Counted from the first letter of the stretch, positions 28,166 through 38,396 are shown. The stretch: DNA of 64,000 nucleotides from DATCHW01 sp036508135 (GCA_036508135.1 DATCHW010000075.1:56382-120381), one strand, 5' to 3'. Notes: generated by a model not told the origin, from the letters alone. Numbers and translations: made by a program.

Positions 28166-30034
28166 TTACTTGGTTACAATCATTTTTTTTGTTTCGGAGA
28201 ACTTGTTTGCAGTTAGTCTATAGAAATAGACACCACTTGCTAACCCTGAAGCATTAAAACTGACATTGTAATTGCCTGCAGTTTTATTCTCACTTACAAG
28301 CGTTTTAATTTCCTTACCACTTAAATCATAAACGGTAAGTTTTACAAATCCTGCTTCAATGATACTATAGGATATTGACGTAACAGGATTGAATGGATTT
28401 GGATAGTTCTGTTCTAACTTATAAGAAGAAGGAATTTCTCCATTATTTCCGGAAATTCCGACTGAACCCGCTTGGAAATCAAGATATCCAACACCGGTTC
28501 CCCAGCCACCTGTTTTGTCAATCATTGCAACACTCCAGAGTCTTCCAGTTTGGTAAGGATCAATACAAATTCCGTTGTAGTCACCGTTTCTTGTATCGCC
28601 ATAATTTCCGGTTCCTGCTCTCACAGAAGCTGAAGAGCCAAAGCTTCCAATTCTATCATGACCAGTAACTCTTGCAGACATATATTCTGTCAAGCTACCT
28701 CTTTCAAAAACAATAATTGCAGAATCACCACCGAAATATGTTCCTTTAAAATGCGGAGCGACTTTCGGATATACATACCAGGAACCGGAGAAACCAAAAG
28801 AGCCCTGAATATCTACGGTATTATCTGTAACATTTAGTTTTGTATAGAAAACATTTGCATTATCTCCTGCACCCCAGTTGTATTTGGTGGTCATTGCATG
28901 ATAGAGAAATCCTTTCTGAACTCCGCTCGAATTTCTTCCGACCATATAAATCACATCTTGTGTTCTGTTATCCCCTGCATCAATAGTCCCTCCACCCGGT
29001 CTGGGAGAAGAAGGTGGTATAGCATAAGCTGTAACCGTTATTGCTGTTGGTGATGATAATGTAGGTCCTGTAGTAACTCTATGCGGATTATTAATATTCC
29101 TGACATTAATAACTGAACCTCCGCCAGCTTTTGTATTCATAAGGAAACACGTAGCACCGCCGGTAGAGAACCAGTGGGCAGCAGGTTTAACTGTGAAACT
29201 TTTTTGAGCATCTGCATCAGTAATATTCGTGAAATCCCACCAATTTACAGCAGCACCTGCATAAAGTTGCTTTACATTCAAACATCTGATTTTAGCGTAT
29301 TGAAAAGCACTTGCCTGACTAAACTGATTGGAGGTTATGATTACCGCACCTGAATCAAGTGCTCCAATCTGAGAAGTAAAACCAAGTCCCGGATAGTCTG
29401 CCCAGTTTTGTGTGGTTGTAGATCCATCAACGTGTGCATTCAATTGATAGACCCACCATGTACCGGTCGGGTTAGTAGTTTGTGAAATTGCTACCCAGTA
29501 ATAAGAAGATAACCCGTCTTTTTCCAGAGCAAGCATAACAAACCTGTTTCTCCAGGGATCCCAGATAATTTTGGGATCGAAAATACTTTTACCGGGTCTG
29601 TTGAAGAAATTTTGAAAAGTGTTTGTCGATAGAAGATTTAGATTTGTAGTCCTGTCATAGATATGAAATTGTTCGTTTGTTACTACAACAACATAAAGTT
29701 GGCTTACGGCGATATCCGGATCTGCAGGCTGCCACCCGTTTTGATTAGGTCCAGCCCAGCTTTTCAATACAACACCTGTGACTTTATTCGGAAGATCCTG
29801 AGTCGCTGGTGTATTGTAAATTGACGGATTGATGTCTGCAACAGGAAAAGGACTTGCACCTCTTTCGTGAGTAGGTGCGAGTATGTTAGTGAATGCTGCA
29901 AATGGAAGTTTAGAAACATCAACGGTAAATGGTTTCACTTCTTGCCCAGGAGCATTTCCGCTGCCTCTTGGTCCGGAATAAGCAATAATTGAAGTAAAGC
30001 CAAGGATTAAAAGTACAGTAATAAGTTTTTTCAA
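28166..30034 (-). CDS. T9SS-exported protein, large unknown N-terminal region
   Basis: 622 residues. The signal peptide ends around IIAYSG, then about 500 residues of beta-rich sequence whose pattern (WDPWRNRFVMLALEKDG, YYWVAISQTTNPTGTWWVYQ) suggests a propeller or jelly roll. The C-terminal T9SS domain starts at LEQNYPNPFNPVT and ends SETKKMIVTK. The start is a TTG, chosen because a strong GAGAGGAG lies just before it and because MKKLITVLLILGF is a good signal start. I do not recognise the main domain. Confidence 0.8.
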   Translation of the reverse strand: MKKLITVLLILGFTSIIAYSGPRGSGNAPGQEVKPFTVDVSKLPFAAFTNILAPTHERGASPFPVADINPSIYNTPATQDLPNKVTGVVLKSWAGPNQNGWQPADPDIAVSQLYVVVVTNEQFHIYDRTTNLNLLSTNTFQNFFNRPGKSIFDPKIIWDPWRNRFVMLALEKDGLSSYYWVAISQTTNPTGTWWVYQLNAHVDGSTTTQNWADYPGLGFTSQIGALDSGAVIITSNQFSQASAFQYAKIRCLNVKQLYAGAAVNWWDFTNITDADAQKSFTVKPAAHWFSTGGATCFLMNTKAGGGSVINVRNINNPHRVTTGPTLSSPTAITVTAYAIPPSSPRPGGGTIDAGDNRTQDVIYMVGRNSSGVQKGFLYHAMTTKYNWGAGDNANVFYTKLNVTDNTVDIQGSFGFSGSWYVYPKVAPHFKGTYFGGDSAIIVFERGSLTEYMSARVTGHDRIGSFGSSASVRAGTGNYGDTRNGDYNGICIDPYQTGRLWSVAMIDKTGGWGTGVGYLDFQAGSVGISGNNGEIPSSYKLEQNYPNPFNPVTSISYSIIEAGFVKLTVYDLSGKEIKTLVSENKTAGNYNVSFNASGLASGVYFYRLTANKFSETKKMIVTK

Positions 30035-30211
30035 CTTGTTCTCCTCTCAAAATAGTTTTTATGTTTTTAAAAATTTCGAGTAATATATATTTAATATTGT
30101 TAAATGAAAATATTAATTATAAAGTTCCTTAAATAACAAAAATTTATATTTATAAAATATTATTTCAAGAGAAAGTTTTCAATTGATGTTAGTTATTTAC
30201 TTACGATTTTA

Positions 30212-31180
30212 TCAATATTCTCTTTCAGATACAAAACATACTAATTCGAGAAGAGAAGATTTAGCATCAGATTCCGGAAAAATATCAAGTGACTCTTTGG
30301 CTATATTTGCATAGTGCAGTATTTTTTCCTGCGTATATTCCAAACCTCCAAATTCTTTTACAAAATAATATACCTGATCAAATTTCTTTTTGGAGTCATT
30401 TTTGATAAGTTTCATTATTTCTCCGGATTTTTTCGAAGGGGCATTTTTAAGAGAAGTGATTAACGGTAGTGTGAATTTCTTTTCCTTTAAGTCATTTCCG
30501 GTGGATTTCCCGAGAAGTTTTTTTCTGCCGATATAATCGAGAAGGTCATCACGCAGCTGGAAAGCAATACCAAGGTTTTCCCCAAATAAGCTAAGGTTAT
30601 TAATTTTCTTAATATCTTCAGTGGCACTTAAAGCACCTAATTTGCAGCAAGTTTTAATAAGGGAGGCAGTCTTATCCGATATTACCTTGAAATATGTTTC
30701 TTCCGTGGCGTCAAAATTTCTTGCTTTCTGAATCTGAAGAAGCTCACCTTCGCTCATTCTTTTAACGGCTTCGGAAGTGGTCAATAAGAATTCAAATTCT
30801 TTGTTTTCTAAAGATATGAGCAGACCTTTAGAGAGAAGGAAATCACCTATAAGAACAGAAGCTTTATTTTTCCAGACTGCGTTTATTGAAGCTAAACCCC
30901 TCCGTGTTTTTGCATCATCGACTACATCGTCGTGTATTAGAGTTGCAGTATGAAGCAATTCCACAAGGTTTGCCGCAATATATGTTCTATCATTTAAGTT
31001 ATTACAAATTTTTGCACTGAGAAGAACAAGTACGGGTCTGATTTTTTTACCTTTTTGTCTGAGAATATATTTTGTAATAATGTCTATTAATGCCACTTTT
31101 GATTTTAATGCGCTTGAAAATTTCTTCTGGAATATTTCCAATTCATCTTTGATCGGTTCAGTGATTTTTTTCAGATTCAA
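30212..31180 (-). CDS. Polyprenyl (octaprenyl-type) diphosphate synthase
   Basis: 322 residues with both Asp-rich motifs: LLHTATLIHDDVVDDAKTRR (first) and FQLRDDLLDY (second), plus GKSTGNDLKEKKFTLP. It condenses IPP units onto an allylic diphosphate for quinone side chains. It lies 18 bp after tatC, last in a compact minus-strand run. The residues before the first motif allow long chains, but exact length is not determined. Confidence 0.92.
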   Translation of the reverse strand: MNLKKITEPIKDELEIFQKKFSSALKSKVALIDIITKYILRQKGKKIRPVLVLLSAKICNNLNDRTYIAANLVELLHTATLIHDDVVDDAKTRRGLASINAVWKNKASVLIGDFLLSKGLLISLENKEFEFLLTTSEAVKRMSEGELLQIQKARNFDATEETYFKVISDKTASLIKTCCKLGALSATEDIKKINNLSLFGENLGIAFQLRDDLLDYIGRKKLLGKSTGNDLKEKKFTLPLITSLKNAPSKKSGEIMKLIKNDSKKKFDQVYYFVKEFGGLEYTQEKILHYANIAKESLDIFPESDAKSSLLELVCFVSEREY

Positions 31181-31198
31181 AATCGTGATTTTTAAAAT

Positions 31199-31990
31199 TT
31201 ATTCTATTAATTCTTTTTTCTGAGAATACTTACAGATTAAAATACTTATTTCATATAATATAAACAAAGGTACACCTAATAAAAGTTGACTTGTTATATC
31301 AGGTCCGGGAGTTAAGATTCCGGCGAGTAATAGTATTATGACAATAGCATGTCTCCTGTATTTTCTCATAAATTTCGGTTTGAGTATTCCGATTTTTGAA
31401 AGGAAAAAAGATATCATAGGAAGTTCAAACACAATACCTGCGGCGAGGAGTACTGATATAATAAATTGAAGATATTCATCCGCTGCAATATTATCATGAA
31501 TCACAGAATCACTGCCAAAACTAGCAAAGAAGCCAAGCGCAGCGGGAAGCATCAGAAAATAAGCAAAAAATATTCCGCTCAAAAAACATATAGTTGAAAA
31601 AACCACAATATGAAATGTATATTTCCGCTCACCTGGTTTCAGAGCGGGTTCAATAAATTTCCAAAACTGAAATATTATATTTGGAATACTCAATATCAGT
31701 CCGCCGATAATGATTACCTGCATATAGAGTGTAAACTGACCGTAGGGTTTAAGGTTTATTATATTAAGCGGTGGTATAGTATTTTTTGCGGGGGCGAAAA
31801 GGACATTATTCATAATCCAACTTATGACGATACCAACCAATATACTTGCAACTACAACTCCGATTATCGCTTTTATAATTCTCCATCTAAGTTCCTCGAG
31901 ATGTTCCAGGAAGCCCATTTCTTTTTCGTGAGAATACTCTGAGGTATCAACGTCAGAATCCGGTTTATATATTTTTTCCTTCTTAGCCAA
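31199..31990 (-). CDS. tatC: Sec-independent translocase TatC
   Basis: 263 residues with six membrane helices and the N-terminal TatC hallmark FLEHLEELRWRIIKA, which binds the twin-arginine signal. FQFWKFIEPALKPGERKY and the conserved PGPD before the last helix are also present. The N-terminus is 25 residues longer than in E. coli. TatA/TatB genes are not in the window. It is 13 bp after glyA on the same strand. Confidence 0.96.
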   Translation of the reverse strand: MAKKEKIYKPDSDVDTSEYSHEKEMGFLEHLEELRWRIIKAIIGVVVASILVGIVISWIMNNVLFAPAKNTIPPLNIINLKPYGQFTLYMQVIIIGGLILSIPNIIFQFWKFIEPALKPGERKYTFHIVVFSTICFLSGIFFAYFLMLPAALGFFASFGSDSVIHDNIAADEYLQFIISVLLAAGIVFELPMISFFLSKIGILKPKFMRKYRRHAIVIILLLAGILTPGPDITSQLLLGVPLFILYEISILICKYSQKKELIE

Positions 31991-32003
31991 AAGTAATCAA
32001 ATG

Positions 32004-33299
32004 CTATAATTGCTCATATAATGCGAATTTAGAAGTCAATTCTTTTACAGCTTCAGTAACTTCTTTTTTTACGTTTTCATCCACCGGATTAGAAACCACT
32101 TTATCAATCAATCCGCCGATTAGTTTCATATCTGTTTCTTTCATTCCACGGGTCGTAAGAGCCGGAGTCCCGAGTCTGATACCTGAAGTAATCATAGGGC
32201 TCTTGTCATCAAAGGGAACAGAATTTTTATTACACGTAATCCCAACTTCATCAAGAGCTTCCTGTGCAGCTTTTCCGGAAATATTTTTATTTCTTAAATC
32301 AAGAAGCATAAGGTGATTATCAGTACCTCCTGAAATAATTTTATAACCTGAATCGATGAGACTCCCTGCAAGCGCTTTAGCATTTTTGATAACCTGTTCC
32401 GCATAAAGTTTGAAACCATCTTCCAATGCTTCCTTAAATGAGACAGCTTTAGCAGCGATGACGTGCATAAGTGGTCCACCCTGAACTCCGGGCATTACCA
32501 TTGAATCAACAAGTTCGCTCATCATTTTCACTCTTCCTGATTTCGGAGCTTTTATTCCGAAAGGATTTTCAAAATCTTTACCCATTAAAATCAATCCGCC
32601 GCGTGGTCCGCGAAGTGTTTTATGAGTTGTTGTTGTTACAATGTGGCAATGTGGAATCGGATCGTTTAATAATTTCTTCGCAATCAATCCTGCAGGATGG
32701 GCAATATCAGCAAAAAGAAAAGCCCCAACAGAATCAGCGATTTCCCTGAAGGTTTTATAATCAATATTTCTTGAATACGCACTCGCACCCACTGTTATTA
32801 ATTTGGGTTTTTCTTTCAGAGCAAGATCTTTAATCATATCATAATCGAGCATTTCTGTTTCCGGGTTTACTCCATAGGGAACAAAATTATACAATTGTCC
32901 TGAAAAATTCACAGGTGAACCATGTGTAAGGTGCCCACCGTGAGAAAGATTCATACCCATGACTTTATCCCCCGGTTTGATCAATACGAAATATGTTGCC
33001 ATATTTGCCTGACTGCCCGAATGAGGTTGAACGTTCGCATATACAGCCCCGAAAAGTTCTTTTGCCCTATCCCTTGCTAAATCTTCCGCAACATCAACAA
33101 ATTCACAACCTCCGTAATATCTTTTCCCGGGATACCCCTCGGCATATTTATTAGTGAGTGTGGAACCTTGTGCCTGCATAACAGCAATCGAAACAAAATT
33201 TTCCGAAGCGATCATTTCAAGTTTATCCGCCTGACGGTGAGTTTCATTTTTAATTGCGTTAAATATATCAATATCTACTAATTCGAGATTTCTATTCAT
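32004..33299 (-). CDS. glyA: Serine hydroxymethyltransferase
   Basis: 431 residues, a PLP enzyme that interconverts serine and glycine with tetrahydrofolate. The PLP-lysine motif is VTTTTHKTLRGPRGG; LTNKYAEGYPGKRYYGG and PHSGSQANMA are other hallmarks. Upstream gap to rpiB is 19 bp. Length and motifs are standard, with nothing odd. Confidence 0.97.
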   Translation of the reverse strand: MNRNLELVDIDIFNAIKNETHRQADKLEMIASENFVSIAVMQAQGSTLTNKYAEGYPGKRYYGGCEFVDVAEDLARDRAKELFGAVYANVQPHSGSQANMATYFVLIKPGDKVMGMNLSHGGHLTHGSPVNFSGQLYNFVPYGVNPETEMLDYDMIKDLALKEKPKLITVGASAYSRNIDYKTFREIADSVGAFLFADIAHPAGLIAKKLLNDPIPHCHIVTTTTHKTLRGPRGGLILMGKDFENPFGIKAPKSGRVKMMSELVDSMVMPGVQGGPLMHVIAAKAVSFKEALEDGFKLYAEQVIKNAKALAGSLIDSGYKIISGGTDNHLMLLDLRNKNISGKAAQEALDEVGITCNKNSVPFDDKSPMITSGIRLGTPALTTRGMKETDMKLIGGLIDKVVSNPVDENVKKEVTEAVKELTSKFALYEQL

Positions 33300-33318
33300 A
33301 AAAAATTTATTTTATTTA

Positions 33319-33753
33319 TTAAAGAATACTGTTTATTTTATTTACTCTTCGATGGTGTCTTTCGTCAGTATCGAAAGGTGTGGAAAGGAATTTTTTCAGA
33401 CAGATTTTTGCCGTTTCTAAGTCAACGAAATCTGTACCAAAACAAATCACATTTGCATCATTATGCCGCCTGCTCATTTCAGCCATTTTTTCTGAAAGAA
33501 CATTTACAGCTCTGATACCTTTATATTTATTCGCGGGAATGCATATACCCATTCCACTTCCGCAAATTAAAACTCCGTATTCGGATTCGTTTTTTTGAAT
33601 TGATTCTGCAACCGATTTTGCAAAGTCCGGATAATCTACACTATCTGCCGAGTACGTTCCGAAATCTTTACATCCAATATTTTCAGAAGAAAGAAACTTT
33701 TTCAATTCCTCTTTCATTTTATAACCTCTGTGGTCTGTTCCTATTGCTATCAT
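33319..33753 (-). CDS. rpiB: Ribose-5-phosphate isomerase B
   Basis: 144 residues of the RpiB/LacAB fold. IGTDHRGYKMKEEL is the N-terminal phosphate-binding turn, and the catalytic Cys is in LICGSGMGICIPANK; RRHNDANVICFG is also typical. It interconverts ribose 5-phosphate and ribulose 5-phosphate in the pentose pathway. It lies 14 bp after the OM barrel gene. Confidence 0.95.
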   Translation of the reverse strand: MIAIGTDHRGYKMKEELKKFLSSENIGCKDFGTYSADSVDYPDFAKSVAESIQKNESEYGVLICGSGMGICIPANKYKGIRAVNVLSEKMAEMSRRHNDANVICFGTDFVDLETAKICLKKFLSTPFDTDERHHRRVNKINSIL

Positions 33754-33767
33754 ATTAAAATTTATTT

Positions 33768-35024
33768 TTAATCCTCAACCCGCTTGAGGAACCATAGTTC
33801 TCCGAAATTTAAGCCTGCTGATATTTTAAAATAATTGTCCTTTACGAATCCCGGATCAGTTTTACCCCGTGTGGAGAAATTGAAACCTAAGTCAATAGAA
33901 TTATATTGATTAATAGGAATTCCCAAACCAAGACCAATTCCATATGTGCTGACCTGCATATCTTGTATTTTGAAGTAAGAATTATTATAGAAAACTCCGA
34001 AACGATATTCTATACTTTCCCAGAATCCGGGATCTTTCTTTGCGGTTGGTGCAATTGCAAATCCAAGACCCCATTTAAAAGCATTTTGATAAATGTTTAA
34101 AGATGTTCCGCCTTCTTTATAATCGCTCCATTGCTGATAGAGAAAATCGGTGGAAACAGTTATATTGCCAAACTTATTTGTTAAGCCAGCACCGAACATC
34201 TGCGGAATTTCAACATCGCCCTTCAGACTTGTAATGGTATCATGAGAAGTGCTCGATATATATATTCCGTCGAGTTCAGAATTTAGTTTAAGTTTAGACT
34301 GGTACAATACTCCGAGAGTAAGGTCTTCCATGCTCTTAGACTTTAGAATTTTTCCTATATCGAATACCAATCCGCCCTTATAGAAAGAACCACTAAGATT
34401 ATTTTCTTTTCTTATATATGAATTCGTAAAATTTTGATTGTTGAAGTCTAGATATGAAACTCTTTTCAGGTCACCGAAAGCATAATTATATTCAAACCCC
34501 ACGCTGATATTGTAAAATATTTTATAGGACATACCTAAATTAATTCTCGACAAACCGCCATTACCTGCGTAAGTTTGTGTGTAGTCTGTACCATACATAC
34601 TCCCCTGGCTTATTATCTTATAATTTATCTGGCTTAACTGGTTAAAACCTAAATTAAAAACCCATCCGTTATTCTGGTTAAATGGAATACCAACATTTAT
34701 TCCATAAACATTTCCATTTGATGCAGAAATACTTTTAATGTCATCAGAGCTCTTTAGAAAGTTGTATCTGAACGCAACAGAAATATTTGTAAAAGCCAAT
34801 CTTGTATTTGCAGCCGGATTAATATTATTAATATTATTGCCATACAAGGATATCCCCTGAATATTCATTGATTCAGTTCTTATGCCATTTGAATATTGAA
34901 CATCTCCAATACCGAATATACTATAAGGTGAGCCAAGCGAAAATTCATCTGCAATATTTTGCGAGAAAACATTTGAACAGGAAACAAAAATTAATGCTGA
35001 TATTAAAAAAACTTTATATTTCAT
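33768..35024 (-). CDS. Outer-membrane barrel protein, PorV/FadL-like in pattern
   Basis: 418 residues with a signal peptide ending VFSQ. The first mature residues SLGSPYSIFGIGDVQYSN are shared by many Bacteroidota OM proteins. The rest is alternating amphipathic strands with Tyr/Asn/Gly-rich loops and a C-terminal KISAGLNFGELWF strand. I cannot name a substrate. It follows the lipoprotein gene by 10 bp, so the two are likely made together as an envelope pair. Confidence 0.65.
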   Translation of the reverse strand: MKYKVFLISALIFVSCSNVFSQNIADEFSLGSPYSIFGIGDVQYSNGIRTESMNIQGISLYGNNINNINPAANTRLAFTNISVAFRYNFLKSSDDIKSISASNGNVYGINVGIPFNQNNGWVFNLGFNQLSQINYKIISQGSMYGTDYTQTYAGNGGLSRINLGMSYKIFYNISVGFEYNYAFGDLKRVSYLDFNNQNFTNSYIRKENNLSGSFYKGGLVFDIGKILKSKSMEDLTLGVLYQSKLKLNSELDGIYISSTSHDTITSLKGDVEIPQMFGAGLTNKFGNITVSTDFLYQQWSDYKEGGTSLNIYQNAFKWGLGFAIAPTAKKDPGFWESIEYRFGVFYNNSYFKIQDMQVSTYGIGLGLGIPINQYNSIDLGFNFSTRGKTDPGFVKDNYFKISAGLNFGELWFLKRVED

Positions 35025-35034
35025 TAAGATTATT

Positions 35035-36252
35035 TTAATTTCGTATTGTATAAAAAATTCTTAAATATGGTCTTTTAGATACATCACTTGCAAGTGGAGA
35101 ATACAAAGCAATTTTATCAAATTCGGTAACATCATTTACGTTTTTTAACTGGACTCCGTAATTAACCGCCGTTCCGGAATTCCATCTCTGAAAAATCGAA
35201 TTTAACCTTACAGAATATGTTACGGAATCAATCAGACTAGCATAATAAAATAAATTATCCGAATTCTGAAGAGTAGTATCCGTCAACATTGAGAAAGCAA
35301 TTCTTTTATCTGAAGAATTAGATAAGAAAAATGAATTTGCAGGGTCATATTTAAATTCAAGATATGCCTCGTTGATAATGACATTAGATGGCAATTTTGA
35401 AAGGTCAAATTTAAGTGATCCACGGTAACTTAATCCCGACTGTAGTAATATTCTTTCATTGGGAATAATTGAAGTCGGTGCATCGCTAATAGAGGTTGTT
35501 GAAGATAAATTAAGAGAGACCGTATCAGTTTTTGTACCGTTGGTCAATACCAGCATGATAATAGGCCCGAAATCCCCGGTGATAGATGCCGTAGAATAAA
35601 AACTTTTTATCGTTGTTGAATTAAAATCAGGCATAAAAATTACCCCGTAGTTTTTATAGACAGATGTATCATTAGCACTTTTTATCCATTCGGATATAAT
35701 CTGTGTATTGAATGGAATTGTAATGAGCGAAGTATCCACGGGGGTTCCTGAATATGTACCCAATGAGGTATTACCGATATCAGAAGAAGTGATTGAATCA
35801 TAAGTAACCTGAGATAAATCAACGAAACGATTTAATTTGTAAATATTAAAAGAAGTCACTCCAAGTGAATCTTTAAAATAATTTTTGTTATACCTGATTT
35901 TCAGTTTTGCTGAAACAACCGTGAAAGTATCATACCCTGACGGGAAATAAGTAAATTTCAGTAATCCCCTGGATTCATAATTCTGGTATTTACCCACAAA
36001 CAGATTTTGAGATGTACTTGTATTGATATATTTCAGAGTGTTTGTGCTTGTGATCAGCATTGTATCGATTCTCGAGTTAAGCACTTTTTTATTCAAAGTG
36101 TCTAAGGGTGAAATATAGCTGAGCCCCAGATCATTTGGATTATTTTCGCATCCTGGAACAGAAAACACAAGTGAGGAAATGATAGAGAGAAACAGTATTG
36201 ACCGGAACCGGTTTTTTCCTGACTTAAACAGATTTCTAATTTTTATCATCAA
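35035..36252 (-). CDS. Lipoprotein with paired jelly-roll-like (DNRLRE/DUF4270-like) domains
   Basis: 405 residues. The lipobox FSVPGC gives Cys35 as the lipidation site. Two similar beta-rich halves follow: the first has RGLLKFTY, SAKLKIRYN and later TSFNIYKLN; the second has YRGSLKFDLSKLP and NEAYLEFKYD. This is the DNRLRE or DUF4270 type seen in surface lipoproteins of this phylum. Role unknown. It precedes the OM barrel gene by 10 bp. Confidence 0.65.
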   Translation of the reverse strand: MMIKIRNLFKSGKNRFRSILFLSIISSLVFSVPGCENNPNDLGLSYISPLDTLNKKVLNSRIDTMLITSTNTLKYINTSTSQNLFVGKYQNYESRGLLKFTYFPSGYDTFTVVSAKLKIRYNKNYFKDSLGVTSFNIYKLNRFVDLSQVTYDSITSSDIGNTSLGTYSGTPVDTSLITIPFNTQIISEWIKSANDTSVYKNYGVIFMPDFNSTTIKSFYSTASITGDFGPIIMLVLTNGTKTDTVSLNLSSTTSISDAPTSIIPNERILLQSGLSYRGSLKFDLSKLPSNVIINEAYLEFKYDPANSFFLSNSSDKRIAFSMLTDTTLQNSDNLFYYASLIDSVTYSVRLNSIFQRWNSGTAVNYGVQLKNVNDVTEFDKIALYSPLASDVSKRPYLRIFYTIRN

Positions 36253-36326
36253 ATAATATTTAAATAATGTAGTATTTCTTAATAAATTTATAAATAAGTC
36301 TATTACCCTGATATATTTTAAAAAAC

Positions 36327-36902
36327 TTAGCGTTTTTGATTCAGAATAAAACGCTGAGCATCGGGTAAATCATTTGCAATATATTCTATAAAGATATTTG
36401 CTTTTTTACAATAAATCAATTCGCTTTTTCCATAACCAGTCATTACCAAGATTTTTTTTAAACTGGCATTTTCAGCACATTTCATGTCAACATAAGAATC
36501 CCCTATTAAAAAAGAACTGTTTAAATCTATGCTATATTTCTCTACTGCCTTTTCTATCATACCTGTTCCGGGTTTTCTGTCGTTGCTATGAATTTTATAT
36601 TCTTCAACAACACCGTCTAAATGATACGGGGAATAGAATATATCATCTATTAAGGGGATATTATCAACCGAGAGGAGCTTCAGGAATTCACTATGTATTT
36701 CCGTCAACTGTTCGAGTGTAAGCAATCCTCTTGATACTGCAGACTGATTTGTAATAATTAGGTTTATAAAACCGTGATTCTTAAAACCGGCGAGAGCGTC
36801 TTTCACCCCGCTTAGAATTTCAATTTCCTTTTTATCGGTAAGGTAATTTACTTCTTTATTGATGGTACCATCTCTGTCTAAAAATATTGCTTTCCTATGC
36901 AC
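36327..36902 (-). CDS. GmhB-like HAD phosphatase lacking the zinc ligands
   Basis: 191 residues with the HAD motif I FLDRDGTINKE, motif II ITNQSAV, RKPGTGM, and motif IV GDSYVDMKCAE. GmhB removes the 7-phosphate of heptose bisphosphate in LPS core synthesis. The zinc knuckle Cys-x-His and Cys-x-Cys positions are here YSPYHLD and HSNDRKP, so all Cys ligands are replaced. Histidinol-phosphatase-like or heptose activity is possible. It lies 9 bp after glgA. Confidence 0.78.
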   Translation of the reverse strand: MHRKAIFLDRDGTINKEVNYLTDKKEIEILSGVKDALAGFKNHGFINLIITNQSAVSRGLLTLEQLTEIHSEFLKLLSVDNIPLIDDIFYSPYHLDGVVEEYKIHSNDRKPGTGMIEKAVEKYSIDLNSSFLIGDSYVDMKCAENASLKKILVMTGYGKSELIYCKKANIFIEYIANDLPDAQRFILNQKR

Positions 36903-36911
36903 CAGAAAAAC

Positions 36912-38396
36912 TCACTTGGATGATTCTAAAATTTTATATAAATCCATATATTTCTTTGCAGATACCTTCCATGAGAAATCCAGCGCCATACCGTTTCTCA
37001 TTAGAGTATGCCATTTAGGTTTATTATTCCTGTAAAGTGAAATGGCAGTCTTTATAGTTTTAAGAAGTTCAGTTTGTTTGTAATTGTTAAATAAAAATCC
37101 GCAGCCGTTAGCTTTTTTATAGTCGGTTATTGTATCGGCAAGTCCTCCTGTATTTCTAACTAGAGGTACAGTTCCATACCTGAGACTATAAAGCTGGCTA
37201 AGTCCGCAAGGTTCATATTTTGAAGGCATAAGAAACATATCGGCTCCCGCTTGAATATGGTGGGCAAGTTCTTCGTTAAAACCAATTTCAACAATTAATT
37301 TCCCGGGATATTTCTTTTTTGCATTCAGGAAAAATTTCTGGTATTTCTCATCACCTACTCCCAAAATAATCATTTGAAGATCTTCTTTCATAAGCGCAGG
37401 AAGGATATCAACGATTAGATCAAATCCCTTAGAATCAACCAATCTGCTTATCATTCCGATTAGCGGAATATTTTCTTTATAAGTAAGATTGAACTTTTTC
37501 AAAAGTTCCCGTTTATTTTCATATTTCAAAGGGATTTCCTGATGTGTATAACGGTATGTAATGATTTTATCTAAACTCGGATTCCAAATTGAATAATCAA
37601 CACCATTGAGTATTCCGCTTAAACTTTTTTTCCTGCGGAATAAAACATCATCCATACCATTACTGAATTCTTTGTCAGAGCGAATTTCTTCCGCATATCT
37701 CTGGCTGACTGTAGTAATCTTATCAGCATAGTTCAGTCCGGTTTTAAGATAGCTGAACTGACCTTTCAGTAAACCGCCTCTTTCAGTGAATACTTCTGCC
37801 GGTAATCCGGTTTTGTTAAAAGTAGATTTAGGAAAGTTACCCTGAAGTGCAAGGTTATGGATTGTGAAAACCGTTTTAATATCCTTTAAATGAACATTAT
37901 CTTTATACAATGTTTTCAAGAAAGCCGGTATCAAGCCCGTCTGCCAGTCATTACAATGAATCACGTCGGGTTTCCACTGGAGTATTTCAAGGATTTCAAT
38001 TACTGCTTTTGAAAAGAACAGATATCTTTCATCGTTATTTCCAAAGTCCTGCTTCGTTTTTATGTTCTGATATATTCCTTTGTTTTTGAAATAATCCTGA
38101 TTCTCAAGCAGGTATATCTGGGCTTTTGTGTTTTTCCCGTGGATAAAAGAAGACTTAATACTGAATTTAATTGGTTTCTCGTTAATTTTAATCGTTAAAT
38201 CTTTAAGTCTTTTAATTTCGTGGATTTGTAATCTTCGTTCATCAAGAGGTCCATACTTTGGAGAAATGATTCTTACTTCATTATCGAGGGAATTTAATGC
38301 CTGCGGTAATGCATTTGAAACGTCGGCTAAGCCACCAGTTTTAGAGTAAGGAAAAACTTCACTGGTAACAAATAGAATATTATGACCTTTTGCCAT
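36912..38396 (-). CDS. glgA: Glycogen/starch synthase (ADP-glucose type)
   Basis: 494 residues, GT5 with GT-B fold. The N-terminal ADP-glucose motif is KTGGLADVSNALPQAL; the C-terminal domain has GMISRLVDSKGFDL and the acceptor motif PSKYEPCGLSQLYSLRYGT, followed by RNTGGLADTI. It elongates alpha-1,4-glucan. It is the first gene of an eight-gene minus-strand run (glgA to polyprenyl synthase) whose gaps are 9-74 bp. No glgB or glgC is in the window. Confidence 0.95.
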   Translation of the reverse strand: MAKGHNILFVTSEVFPYSKTGGLADVSNALPQALNSLDNEVRIISPKYGPLDERRLQIHEIKRLKDLTIKINEKPIKFSIKSSFIHGKNTKAQIYLLENQDYFKNKGIYQNIKTKQDFGNNDERYLFFSKAVIEILEILQWKPDVIHCNDWQTGLIPAFLKTLYKDNVHLKDIKTVFTIHNLALQGNFPKSTFNKTGLPAEVFTERGGLLKGQFSYLKTGLNYADKITTVSQRYAEEIRSDKEFSNGMDDVLFRRKKSLSGILNGVDYSIWNPSLDKIITYRYTHQEIPLKYENKRELLKKFNLTYKENIPLIGMISRLVDSKGFDLIVDILPALMKEDLQMIILGVGDEKYQKFFLNAKKKYPGKLIVEIGFNEELAHHIQAGADMFLMPSKYEPCGLSQLYSLRYGTVPLVRNTGGLADTITDYKKANGCGFLFNNYKQTELLKTIKTAISLYRNNKPKWHTLMRNGMALDFSWKVSAKKYMDLYKILESSK

